In this document: positions 42,900-51,178 of the stretch, one piece after another
Position numbering within the stretch: position 1 is the stretch's first letter
Layout of the letters: every line of letters begins with the position of its first letter
NCBI GenBank assembly: GCA_002429385.1
Contig: DIZL01000053.1
Coordinates: forward strand, 20,429-84,428
Origin: Prolixibacteraceae bacterium UBA6029
GTDB lineage: Bacteria; Bacteroidota; Bacteroidia; Bacteroidales; Prolixibacteraceae
DNA: 64,000 bases
Direction: 5' to 3'
Position numbers and translations under genes: made by a program
Notes under the pieces: generated by a model
What the model saw: only the letters and a program-made list of their open reading frames with translations
What the model was told of the DNA's origin: nothing
Databases searched by the model: none

Positions 42900-44141
42900 A
42901 TGAGGATACTGGCAATCTTAGCAATTACTTTTATTTTTTCAGGGAGCCTGTTTTCTCAGGATGTGGTTGAATGGAGAGGTACGAACCGTTCAGGGAATTA
43001 TCCTGACCAAAATCTGCTAAAAAGCTGGCCTGTAAATGGACCTCAGCTGATTCTGGAATTGAGCAAGATCGGGAATGGCTATTCTTCGGCAGTTTTATAC
43101 AAGAATACTATTTATGTTTGTGGAAAGAAGGATACCATGGATGTTGTCTCGTCGTATGATCTGAGTGAAAGGAAAAATTGGGAGACTGCATACGGAAGGG
43201 CATGGAATCGTACTTTTCCTGATACCCGTTGTACGCCAACGATTGAGAATAATAGAATTTATCTGGTAAGTGGTATGGGAGAAATGAGTTGTGTGGATGC
43301 GGTTTCAGGAAAACTTCTCTGGACCGTAGATGCACTGACGATATACAAAGGCGAGCCGAATAAATGGGGTGTTGCTGAATCACCAGCCATTTCAGATAAA
43401 GCCGTGTTTTACGTGACAGGAGGTGAAGAGACGTCGGTAATTGCTTTAAGTAAGACTGACGGAAAACTCATTTGGAAAACAAAAAGCCTGGGAGGAACAA
43501 GTGCCTATGCTTCATCGATAATCATAGAAAAGGCTGGTCTTCGCATATTACTGGCTCAAACAGCCAACGATCTGATGGGAATCGATATAGAAAACGGTAA
43601 TATACTTTGGAGTTTTAATTTAATTCAATACCACACCGGAGAGTCAGGTAAAGGTGGAAATACAAATACGCCACTCTATTATAACAATGAGATTTTTATA
43701 ACCAGTGGATACGATCACCCGGCAATCATGTTGAGTCTGTTGGCTGATGGACATTCTGTTTCGATCAAATGGACGAATCCTGATTTTGATAATCACCTGG
43801 GTGGGGTGGTCAAGGTTGGTGATTTTATTTATGGCTCCAATTGGCTAAATAACACTTCGGGAAACTGGATGTGTGTGAATTGGGAAACCGGGAAAACAAG
43901 ATATGAAACAAAATGGTTTTGCAAAGGGCCAATTATTTCAGCTGATGGGATGCTATATTGTTATGAAGAGAAATCGGGTAACCTGGCGCTGGTGAAGCCC
44001 AATCCGGAGAAGTTTGATTTAGTGAGCTCATTTAAAATATCAAAAGGCGAGGGACCACATTGGGCTCATCCAACTATTTACGATGGGAAATTACTGGTAC
44101 GTCATGGCGAAAGTCTGATGGTTTATAACCTGAAGAATTGA
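42900..44141 (+). CDS. Exported PQQ-like beta-propeller protein (3 of 6)
   Basis: The 413-residue protein starts 22 bp after the previous one. It has a signal peptide (MRILAILAITFIFSGSLFSQ), then VEWRGTNRSGNYP and blades including VDAVSGKLLWTVD, LSKTDGKLIWKTK, IDIENGNILWSFN and VNWETGKTRYETK. It is probably a paralogue of the 41640 gene (same length, same N-terminal WRG motif and C-terminal GEGPHWAHP-like end). Exported, function unknown. Confidence 0.85.
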   Translation: MRILAILAITFIFSGSLFSQDVVEWRGTNRSGNYPDQNLLKSWPVNGPQLILELSKIGNGYSSAVLYKNTIYVCGKKDTMDVVSSYDLSERKNWETAYGRAWNRTFPDTRCTPTIENNRIYLVSGMGEMSCVDAVSGKLLWTVDALTIYKGEPNKWGVAESPAISDKAVFYVTGGEETSVIALSKTDGKLIWKTKSLGGTSAYASSIIIEKAGLRILLAQTANDLMGIDIENGNILWSFNLIQYHTGESGKGGNTNTPLYYNNEIFITSGYDHPAIMLSLLADGHSVSIKWTNPDFDNHLGGVVKVGDFIYGSNWLNNTSGNWMCVNWETGKTRYETKWFCKGPIISADGMLYCYEEKSGNLALVKPNPEKFDLVSSFKISKGEGPHWAHPTIYDGKLLVRHGESLMVYNLKN

Positions 44142-44161
44142 ATTGAGATAAAATAAGAATT

Positions 44162-45583
44162 TTGGAAAAAAGGATCAAATATGGTTTATGGATGACAGGT
44201 TTGTTGATAATCAGCCTGTTTGTGTGGTGGATTATAAAAGATCCTACTAGGCAATTTGCAGAGAGTATTCCGGGAGCTGACAACCGGGGTTCCGACTCGG
44301 CAAGTATTGGACCTCCTGTAGTGATTGGAGAAAATTTCCAGCAGTTCGGCACTTCAACTTCAAGTTTAAAAGGTACATGGACCCGTTTTCGGGGAGCTGA
44401 TTATGACAATATTGCAAAGAATTCACAACCTCTAAAAAACAGTTGGACAGGTAATCAGCCTGAAATACTTTGGTCAGTCGATCTGGGGGAAGGTCATGCA
44501 GGACCAGCCATATACGAAGGAAAGGTTTATGTGATGGATTATGATGAGGTCAAACGCCAGGATGCCCTTCGATGCTTTTCGCTCGAAAATGGCAAGGAAC
44601 TTTGGAGGCGCTCTTATAAGGTAAGTTTGAAACGAAATCATGGTATGTCGAGAACCGTTCCAGCTGTTTCTTCGGATTATATACTTACCATTGGTCCGCG
44701 TTGTCATGTGATGTGCGTTAAACGTGAATCGGGTGATCTGCTTTGGGGACTCGATATGGTTCAGAAGTACAAGACTGAAGTGCCATTATGGTTTACCGGT
44801 CAGTGCCCAATGATCGATGGCACCAAAGCCATTCTGGCTCCGGGCGGAAGTGCAATTATGATTGCAGTTGATTGTGCAACAGGTAAAGTTTTGTGGGAAA
44901 CACCCAATCCGGGTGGGTTCAAAATGTCGCATTCATCCATAATGCCCTGGACTTTGAATGGAAAGAAAATGTATGTTTACAGTGCCGTTGGAGGAGTTTT
45001 GGGTGTTTCAGCCGAGGGTGCTGACGAGGGTAAAATTCTTTGGAAATCAACAGCATGGAATCATGCTGTTGTAGCTCCAGCTCCGGTTTGTTTCCCGGAT
45101 GGGAAGGTGTTTTTAACAGCCGGCTATGGTGCAGGAAGTATGATGATAAAAGTAACTCCTTCGGGAGGTGAATATAAGGTAGATGTATTGAAGGAATATA
45201 GCCCGAAGGATGGAATGGCCTGCGAGCAACAAACTCCGATCGTTTGGGATGGAGTGATGTTCGCGATTGAACCAAAAGATGCCGGACCACTGCGCAATCA
45301 ATTGATTTGCGTTAGTCCAAACGATGTCAATAAAGTGATCTGGACTTCAGGTAAGGATGGTCGTTTTGGCCTTGGACCATATCTGATTGCTGATCAAAAA
45401 ATGTTTCTGCTAAGCGATGACGGGACGCTGACTATGATTAAACCAGACAGTAAGAGGTACATTCAGATGGCTCAGAAAAAACTTTTTGACGGTCAGGATG
45501 CCTGGGCCCCGATGGCCATTGCCGATGGGCGTTTACTGTTAAGGGATTCGAAAAAAATGTATTGTGTGATTGTTAGCCAATAA
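44162..45583 (+). CDS. Membrane-anchored PQQ-like beta-propeller protein (4 of 6)
   Basis: The 473-residue protein begins with a TTG at 44162, giving a basic start (EKRIKYG) and one membrane helix (about 11-26, LLIISLFVWWII). An ATG at 44192 is the alternative and would cut the basic residues. After a linker the segment WTRFRGADYDNIA leads into blades such as FSLENGKELWRRS, VKRESGDLLWGLD and VDCATGKVLWETP. It faces the periplasm, tethered to the inner membrane. It is followed 4 nt later by the NHL propeller gene. Confidence 0.82.
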   Translation: MEKRIKYGLWMTGLLIISLFVWWIIKDPTRQFAESIPGADNRGSDSASIGPPVVIGENFQQFGTSTSSLKGTWTRFRGADYDNIAKNSQPLKNSWTGNQPEILWSVDLGEGHAGPAIYEGKVYVMDYDEVKRQDALRCFSLENGKELWRRSYKVSLKRNHGMSRTVPAVSSDYILTIGPRCHVMCVKRESGDLLWGLDMVQKYKTEVPLWFTGQCPMIDGTKAILAPGGSAIMIAVDCATGKVLWETPNPGGFKMSHSSIMPWTLNGKKMYVYSAVGGVLGVSAEGADEGKILWKSTAWNHAVVAPAPVCFPDGKVFLTAGYGAGSMMIKVTPSGGEYKVDVLKEYSPKDGMACEQQTPIVWDGVMFAIEPKDAGPLRNQLICVSPNDVNKVIWTSGKDGRFGLGPYLIADQKMFLLSDDGTLTMIKPDSKRYIQMAQKKLFDGQDAWAPMAIADGRLLLRDSKKMYCVIVSQ

Positions 45584-45587
45584 AACT

Positions 45588-46550
45588 ATGAACAGGAAAC
45601 TGATAAATATTGTATTGATTGTTTTGGCACTTGCCATCGTTGTCATTATTGGCAAGGATTTTATCGGTAAAAAGGCAGGGAAGAATATTGAAAATCCATA
45701 CGAATACAATGTGGATGAATTTCGGAAAGTGGATTCGACAGCCATTTTGTATCGAGAAACAATAACGTTTCCTGTGAAGGTTGAAGAACCAAAAGGAATT
45801 GCAATTTCAGGGAAACAGATTGTTGTTGTAAGTGAGAAGTTGATCCTGAAATATGATTACACGGGAAAGGAATTGTTCCATAAAGACATTCCGGACACCG
45901 CTAATTGTGTCACGGTTGATGCCAATAACGAAATATGGGTCGGGACCTTGCATTCGGTTGATTTGTTTGATCAGGGAGGAACATTACTTAAACGTTGGAA
46001 CTCATTTGGTGACCGATCGGTTATTACTTCAATTGCGGTTTCAGGTGAAAACGTATATGTGGCTGATGCCGGTAACCGTATTGTATACCACTGTAATACC
46101 AATGGGCAGGTGTTATCCAGGATTGGTGAGAAGGATGAACAGAAAGGTGTTCCTGGATATATCATTCCAAGTCCGTATTTCGATCTGGCGGTGGATGACG
46201 GGGGCTTTTTATGGGTAGCCAATACAGGTCGCCATAGTTTCGAGAATTATAATAAGGATGGATCGCTTCGTACTTCATGGGGAATTGCCAGTTTTAAAAT
46301 TGAAGGTTTTACCGGATGTTGCAATCCTGCCCAATTTGCTATTCTGGCAGACAATTCATTTATAACCAGTGAAAAAGGAATGCCACGCATTAAATTATAC
46401 GATCAACATGGTGTGTTTAAAGGTGTAGTTGCATCTCCTGCTATGTTTGCTAATGGTTGGTATGCTCCTGATATTGCCATTGATGCTGATCAGCGGGTTG
46501 TTGCACTTGATTTTGACCGGAAACAGGTAAGGATTTTTGAAAAGAAATAA
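45588..46550 (+). CDS. Membrane-anchored NHL/six-bladed beta-propeller protein
   Basis: From ATG 45588 the 320-residue protein has an N-terminal membrane helix (about 5-23, LINIVLIVLALAIVVIIG) and NHL-type blades: GKQIVVVSEKLILKYDYTGKELF, VDANNEIWVGTL, VYVADAGNRIVYHCNTNGQVLSRIG, DDGGFLWVANTGRHSFENYNKDGSL. A Cys-Cys pair occurs in GFTGCCNPAQF. It starts 4 nt after the propeller gene at 44162. NHL propellers bind proteins or ligands; here it probably belongs to the same envelope assembly. Confidence 0.8.
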   Translation: MNRKLINIVLIVLALAIVVIIGKDFIGKKAGKNIENPYEYNVDEFRKVDSTAILYRETITFPVKVEEPKGIAISGKQIVVVSEKLILKYDYTGKELFHKDIPDTANCVTVDANNEIWVGTLHSVDLFDQGGTLLKRWNSFGDRSVITSIAVSGENVYVADAGNRIVYHCNTNGQVLSRIGEKDEQKGVPGYIIPSPYFDLAVDDGGFLWVANTGRHSFENYNKDGSLRTSWGIASFKIEGFTGCCNPAQFAILADNSFITSEKGMPRIKLYDQHGVFKGVVASPAMFANGWYAPDIAIDADQRVVALDFDRKQVRIFEKK

Positions 46551-46551
46551 G

Positions 46552-46755
46552 ATGGAAACCACAAGAAGAGATTTTTTCAGAAAAACAGTACAGCTTACAT
46601 TTCTATCTGCACTTATTGGTGGTTCATCATATTTGCTCGCAGAAGACAGAGTTCAACTGCAGGGTTGTGCCGACAATCAGTTCTGTAAAGAATGTCAGAA
46701 ATTAACGACCTGTTCCTTGGATCAGGCCAAAAACTTCAGGAAAAATGAGCGATAG
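46552..46755 (+). CDS. Tiny Tat-exported Cys-rich protein
   Basis: From ATG 46552 the protein has 67 residues. A twin-arginine motif (RRDFFRK, residues 5-11) leads into a hydrophobic segment; the mature part is only about 30 residues with four cysteines (CADNQFCKECQKLTTC), enough for one iron-sulfur or metal site. Its stop overlaps the start of the next, Tat-ferredoxin, gene by 11 bp. I infer a small periplasmic redox or assembly protein paired with that ferredoxin. No family is recognised. Confidence 0.75.
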   Translation: METTRRDFFRKTVQLTFLSALIGGSSYLLAEDRVQLQGCADNQFCKECQKLTTCSLDQAKNFRKNER

Positions 46756-47350
46756 GAAAGAGCCAAAAAGTATGGAAAGGCGTCGGTTTATCCGGAGCGG
46801 AATGCAAATGGCGCTGGCAGTTTCACTTGGCGGAGTCGCAAGTGTTTCGTTCATAAAATCGACATCAAAGGATTTGGTATGGCAGATTGACCCGTTTAAA
46901 TGCGTTCAGTGTGGCCGGTGTGCAACCGAATGTATTATGACTCCATCGGCAGTAAAATGTGTCCATTCCTTCAATTTATGCGGTTATTGTGATTTATGCG
47001 GAGGTTATCTGAAACCAGATCCGAATGCCCGAAGCACGGCAGCCGAAAATCAATTATGCCCCACTGCCGCCATCAATCGTAGGTATATTGAAGAACCGTA
47101 TTTTGAATATGTGATTGATGAGAAATTATGCATTGGTTGCGCCAAATGTGTGGCTGGCTGTACTTCGTTTGGAAATGGATCGCTGCATTTGCAGATTCGT
47201 CATGATAGATGCAAAAATTGCAACGAATGTGCTATTGCCAGAGTTTGCCCCGCTGATGCCTTTCAGCGCGTGCCTCGCAATACTCCCTATTTGATTAAGG
47301 GCGGTTTTACCAAAGGAGGTACAAGTAAGGATCAATTGAAGAAAGGATAA
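46745..47350 (+). CDS. NapG-like Tat-exported ferredoxin with multiple 4Fe-4S sites
   Basis: The 201-residue protein has a Tat signal (ERRRFIRSGMQMALAVSLGG). The mature part carries cysteine clusters for about four [4Fe-4S] centres: CVQCGRCATEC, CGYCDLCGG with ...QLCPTAA, CIGCAKCVAGC and CKNCNECAIARVCP. Size and export resemble NapG, the periplasmic ferredoxin partner of NapH in quinol oxidation. It is followed (after the broken ORF6N gene) by a NapH-like membrane protein, supporting that reading. The acceptor is unknown; no nitrate reductase genes are present. Confidence 0.85.
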   Translation: MSDRKEPKSMERRRFIRSGMQMALAVSLGGVASVSFIKSTSKDLVWQIDPFKCVQCGRCATECIMTPSAVKCVHSFNLCGYCDLCGGYLKPDPNARSTAAENQLCPTAAINRRYIEEPYFEYVIDEKLCIGCAKCVAGCTSFGNGSLHLQIRHDRCKNCNECAIARVCPADAFQRVPRNTPYLIKGGFTKGGTSKDQLKKG

Positions 47351-47385
47351 AAAAGTTGGCAGTCGTAGTCGTAGTTTGCAGAAAA

Positions 47386-47534
47386 TTCTAAGATCACAAA
47401 TTGTGACCTTAGAAGCAGGATCGGAAACTTTGAGGTGCAAAAATTGCACCTCAAACAAGTATTGAAACAATAAGCGCTTTAAGATATTGAAAGTGACAAT
47501 ATAAATGAACTTATCACAATTTGTGATGAGTTCA
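47386..47534. repeat. Array of three 27-29 bp palindromes upstream of the ORF6N fragment
   Basis: Palindromes are centred at 47400 (14-bp arms, one mismatch), 47442 (perfect 12-bp arms around AAA) and 47520 (14-bp arms, one mismatch). They lie 42 and 78 bp apart, both multiples of three. In the shared frame they read LRSQIVTL, LRCKNCTS and NLSQFVMSS. A fourth palindrome of the same kind (47791-47815, centre 47803) lies inside the ORF6N gene and encodes LRLQIETS. The shared centre is always the first base of the fifth codon. Confidence 0.8.
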
Positions 47535-47607
47535 GAATAAGAGTCTGGAATAAATAGAAACATTGTTATCGGAATCAGTAGGTGATAAATGATAAGAATT
47601 CAGTTAT

Positions 47608-47847
47608 ATGCAACTTGAAAAGATTCAAACGAAGATCTACGAAATCCGAGGCCAAAAGGTCATGTTTAATTTTGACCTTGCGGAACTGTACGAAGTTGAA
47701 ACTAAAAATTTAAACCTTGCAGTTAAGCCTAATCTGAGGAGGTTTCCACTTGATTTTATGTTTCAGCTTAACAAGTCGGAATGGGAAGGTTTGAGGTTGC
47801 AAATTGAAACCTCAAGAGGAAGAGGGGGACAAGATATTTACCTATAG
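47608..47847 (+). pseudogene. ORF6N-domain protein, N-terminal fragment
   Basis: The 79-residue frame matches the start of the ORF6N DNA-binding domain found in phage- and mobile-element-related proteins (IYEIRGQKVMFNFDLAELYEVETKNLNLAVKPNLRRFPLDFMFQL). After the variable segment LRLQIETS the frame shifts in a run of five G: the next frame would read RGTRYLPI, the expected family continuation. The reading ends at 47847 without the rest of the protein. So this is a broken, frameshifted remnant lying between two redox genes. Confidence 0.8.
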
Positions 47848-47859
47848 GTATTAAAAATA

Positions 47860-49131
47860 ATGAAACAAATTAAATACTATTTTTTACTGATATCGGTACT
47901 TCTCTTCACTGCAATTCAATCTTTTGCAGCTGATGCAAAGCAGCGGTTTCCAAAGCCTGAATTTGATACTGGATATGCCCAGCCTTTTACAACTGCTCCT
48001 TCCCCACGATTCCTTTTGCTGGAATATCTGGATGTGATTGTATTGTTTGTGGTTCTGTCGGTTGTGACATGGTTCGTCTTGAAAAAACGATCACGCAAAG
48101 GTGTATTCTGGACTTCAGTTTTCTCCCTGCTTTACTTTGGGTTTTACCGTGAAGGATGTATTTGTTCCATCGGTTCTATCCAAAATGTGACACTGGGAAT
48201 TTTTGATTCAACATATACCATACCGTTAACAGCCTTGCTCTTTTTCCTGTTGCCATTGATATTTTCTCTTTTTTTCGGGAGAACATTTTGTGCCGGAGCT
48301 TGTCCCCTTGGGGCCATTCAGGATATTATTGCTATCAGGCCAATTGAATTGCCTAAATGGGTGCAAAAAGTTCTTGGTTTAATTCCTTATTTGTATCTCG
48401 GGTTGGCTTTATTGTATGTTGCCACTAAATCTGAATTTATTATTTGCAGGTACGATCCGTTTGTGGGTTTCTTCCGGTTTGACGCTCCATTTCATATGCT
48501 TATTTTGGGAATACTATTCCTTGTAATTGGGATTTTTGTTGCCCGTCCTTATTGCCGTTTTTTCTGTCCTTATGGAGTGTTGCTGGGCTGGATGTCAAAG
48601 TTTTCATCCAGACACATGACCATAACACCAGCTGCCTGCATTCAGTGTAAACTGTGCGCCAATTCGTGTCCTTTCGGAGCGATCGATGAACCTATAGTTG
48701 AAACGGGAAAGCGTCGAAGCAACGTAAACCGTTTGATGATTTACTTCGTTATTCTGCCGCTTTGGATTGGTGTTGGTGGTTTTGCTGGTTCGATGTTGCA
48801 TGTACCCCTTTCAAGATTCAATAAAACAGTTTATATGGCAGAACTTATAGTTGAACATCCGGAGGTGAAAACTGATGCTAAAAATATTGATGTCCGTACA
48901 TTTATGAGTTCCGGAAAATCAACCGAACAATTAGTGCTTGAAGCTGATCAGATTCGTCATAAATTCTATATCGGAAGTTGGTTGCTGGGAGGTTTCGTGG
49001 GATTGGTTATTGGGACCAGCCTGATCGGTTTGTCAACTTTCAGGAAACGGGAAGATTGGGAACCCAACCGAACCAATTGCCTAAGCTGTGCCCGTTGTAT
49101 GGATTATTGCCCGGTGAAGAAAGAGGCATAA
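47860..49131 (+). CDS. NapH/NosR-like membrane polyferredoxin
   Basis: The 423-residue protein has a signal-like first helix, then about five more transmembrane helices. Cysteine motifs include REGCICSIGS, the CxxxCP motifs CAGACPLGAIQD and CRFFCPYG of NapH/NosR-type quinol dehydrogenases, one ferredoxin cluster (CIQCKLCANSCPFGAID) and a C-terminal CLSCARCMDYCP. NapH-like proteins pass electrons from quinol in the inner membrane to exported Fe-S partners. It sits beside the NapG-like ferredoxin, so the pair probably forms a quinol-linked module. Confidence 0.87.
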   Translation: MKQIKYYFLLISVLLFTAIQSFAADAKQRFPKPEFDTGYAQPFTTAPSPRFLLLEYLDVIVLFVVLSVVTWFVLKKRSRKGVFWTSVFSLLYFGFYREGCICSIGSIQNVTLGIFDSTYTIPLTALLFFLLPLIFSLFFGRTFCAGACPLGAIQDIIAIRPIELPKWVQKVLGLIPYLYLGLALLYVATKSEFIICRYDPFVGFFRFDAPFHMLILGILFLVIGIFVARPYCRFFCPYGVLLGWMSKFSSRHMTITPAACIQCKLCANSCPFGAIDEPIVETGKRRSNVNRLMIYFVILPLWIGVGGFAGSMLHVPLSRFNKTVYMAELIVEHPEVKTDAKNIDVRTFMSSGKSTEQLVLEADQIRHKFYIGSWLLGGFVGLVIGTSLIGLSTFRKREDWEPNRTNCLSCARCMDYCPVKKEA

Positions 49132-49282
49132 GCAGGTAGCAGTTAGCAAGGAGCAATGGGCATGGGGCCTGGTGAAATATTGTCGATAAGAACAACCCAT
49201 CTTTTGGATGTAATTGATTTGTAATTTATTGTAAATATCTTAAATCTATTGTCTTAAATCTAATATCTGAATTTTCAATATA

Positions 49283-51163
49283 ATGAACATCTCAACAACC
49301 GATAAAATCAAACTGGCTCAGCGGATAGGCTGGATAGCAGCTGGATTTTCAATAATCATTTCTTTCTTATTGATTGTCAACTTTGCACAGACTAAATTAA
49401 ACAATCCGATTGAAAATAAAACCATTCCTGCATTGGTTAAACGATTGAGTCAGAATCCGGGTGATGAGGATCTGAAGTCTGAAATCCGTGCTTTCGACCT
49501 TTTATCGAGGAAAGCATATTTTACAAGTCAGTGGCAGATAAGAACAGGAAGTTATCTCATGTTTTTAGGGATTATCATCAGTATTCTATCAGTTCGCTAT
49601 GTACTTAGTGCAAAATCTAAACTGAATGAGATTGACAGCATCGCCAGGGACAATGGACTTGATAAACTGGTAGCTCAGAAATGGATTATATATGCAGGTT
49701 CCGGATTGATAGTTCTTGCTTTGATTTCCGGATTTCTTTCCTATAATTCTTTGAAAGAATATAGGATCAATGAAAATGTTGCAGTTCAGGAAGAAAAACC
49801 AGTTGAAACGACCGTTGGTCCTGCGGTTCAGGAACAGGCTTCAACTCCGGCTGGTCAATCTGCTACTGTAGTAAATACGAACACGACAGAAAATACTGTC
49901 GCTGCAAATGCTGTTGCTTCAAATGTTCCACCTGCCAATTCTGCTGAAACTCCTGCTGCACCGTCATCTGCTAAGGTTATAACAAAGCCTGTCGGTTTTC
50001 CAACCATGGCACAACTGAAAGCCAATTATCCGTTTTTTCGTGGTTCTGAAGGTATAGGCGTTGCTTTTCAAAAAAACACTCCCATAGACTGGAATGGAGC
50101 TGGTGGAAAAAATGTAATCTGGAAAGTAAAAGTTCCGAAGTCAGGATTCAGTTCACCAATTATCTGGGGAAACCAGTTGTTTGTTACAGGTGCCGATGCT
50201 CAATCACGAGTGGTTTATTGTTACGATAAAAACTCCGGGAAATTGTTGTGGGAAGCTGCGGCCGACAACATCGAAGGTTCGCCGGCTAAAATGCCCAAGG
50301 TGACTGCGGATACAGGTTTGGCTGCCCCAACCATGGCTACCGATGGAAGTGCCGTATTTGCTATATTCGCAACGGGTGATGTAATTGCACTCGATATGAG
50401 TGGAAAACGAATATGGGCCCGTAATCTGGGTGTTCCCGACAATCATTACGGGCATGGTTCTTCACTGATAGTATACAAAGACAAGTTGCTCATTCAATAT
50501 GATACCAATAAATCAGGCAAGCTGATTGCTTTGGCTACACAAACCGGTACAACAGTGTGGGAGACTATTCGAAGTACGAAGATCTCATGGTCATCGCCGA
50601 TTCTTGTCAATACCGGTAAACGTATGGAATTAATCTTGACAACAAACCCGAATGTGGATGCTTATAATCCTGAAACCGGAAAAGAACTTTGGAGTATTGC
50701 ATGCCTGTCGGGAGAAGTTGGACCTTCAGCAGGATATGCTGACGGAATGGTTTTTGCAGGCAACGAATACGCGAAACTGGTAGGAATTAAAATTGGTGCA
50801 ACGCCAGAAATTGTCTGGTCTTCTGACGAGTTTTTGCCTGAGGTCTCCAGCCCTTTGGCTGTGAATGGGATGGTTTATGTGGCAACTACGTATGGTGTCT
50901 TTGCTTGCTTCGATGCAAAAACAGGTACAAAAAACTGGAGTCAGGAATTTGGCGGGGCCTTCTATGCTTCGGCGGTTTATGCTGATGGGAAAATTTATAT
51001 CACCGATATGACCGGCAAAACATATATTGTAAAGGCAACCAAAGATTACCAGTTGATAGGTACCCCCGAATTGGGCGAAAAAGCTGTTTGTTCTCCGGTT
51101 TTTCAGGATGGACGGGTTTATTTGCGTGGTGTGAATCAATTGTATTGTCTGGGAGCTAAATAA
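49283..51163 (+). CDS. Membrane-anchored PQQ-like beta-propeller protein with disordered linker (5 of 6)
   Basis: The 626-residue protein has three N-terminal membrane helices (about 14-34, 85-105 and 130-150), then an Ala/Pro/Thr/Val-rich linker (about 160-235) and a C-terminal PQQ-like propeller of about 380 residues starting at PFFRGSEGIGVAFQ, with blades such as YDKNSGKLLWEAA, LDMSGKRIWARN, YNPETGKELWSIA and FDAKTGTKNWSQE. The linker suggests the propeller reaches away from the membrane. It precedes the NuoE-NuoF fusion by 15 bp. Confidence 0.82.
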   Translation: MNISTTDKIKLAQRIGWIAAGFSIIISFLLIVNFAQTKLNNPIENKTIPALVKRLSQNPGDEDLKSEIRAFDLLSRKAYFTSQWQIRTGSYLMFLGIIISILSVRYVLSAKSKLNEIDSIARDNGLDKLVAQKWIIYAGSGLIVLALISGFLSYNSLKEYRINENVAVQEEKPVETTVGPAVQEQASTPAGQSATVVNTNTTENTVAANAVASNVPPANSAETPAAPSSAKVITKPVGFPTMAQLKANYPFFRGSEGIGVAFQKNTPIDWNGAGGKNVIWKVKVPKSGFSSPIIWGNQLFVTGADAQSRVVYCYDKNSGKLLWEAAADNIEGSPAKMPKVTADTGLAAPTMATDGSAVFAIFATGDVIALDMSGKRIWARNLGVPDNHYGHGSSLIVYKDKLLIQYDTNKSGKLIALATQTGTTVWETIRSTKISWSSPILVNTGKRMELILTTNPNVDAYNPETGKELWSIACLSGEVGPSAGYADGMVFAGNEYAKLVGIKIGATPEIVWSSDEFLPEVSSPLAVNGMVYVATTYGVFACFDAKTGTKNWSQEFGGAFYASAVYADGKIYITDMTGKTYIVKATKDYQLIGTPELGEKAVCSPVFQDGRVYLRGVNQLYCLGAK

Positions 51164-51178
51164 ATTGGAGATTACGAG

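Noticed and set aside
40288..45583. Quinoprotein alcohol dehydrogenases
   Set aside because: The propellers lack CxxCH haem motifs and are shorter than PQQ alcohol dehydrogenases; only the fold repeat is supported.
47386..47534. CRISPR array
   Set aside because: The palindromes differ in sequence and spacing, with no constant repeat and no spacers of equal size.
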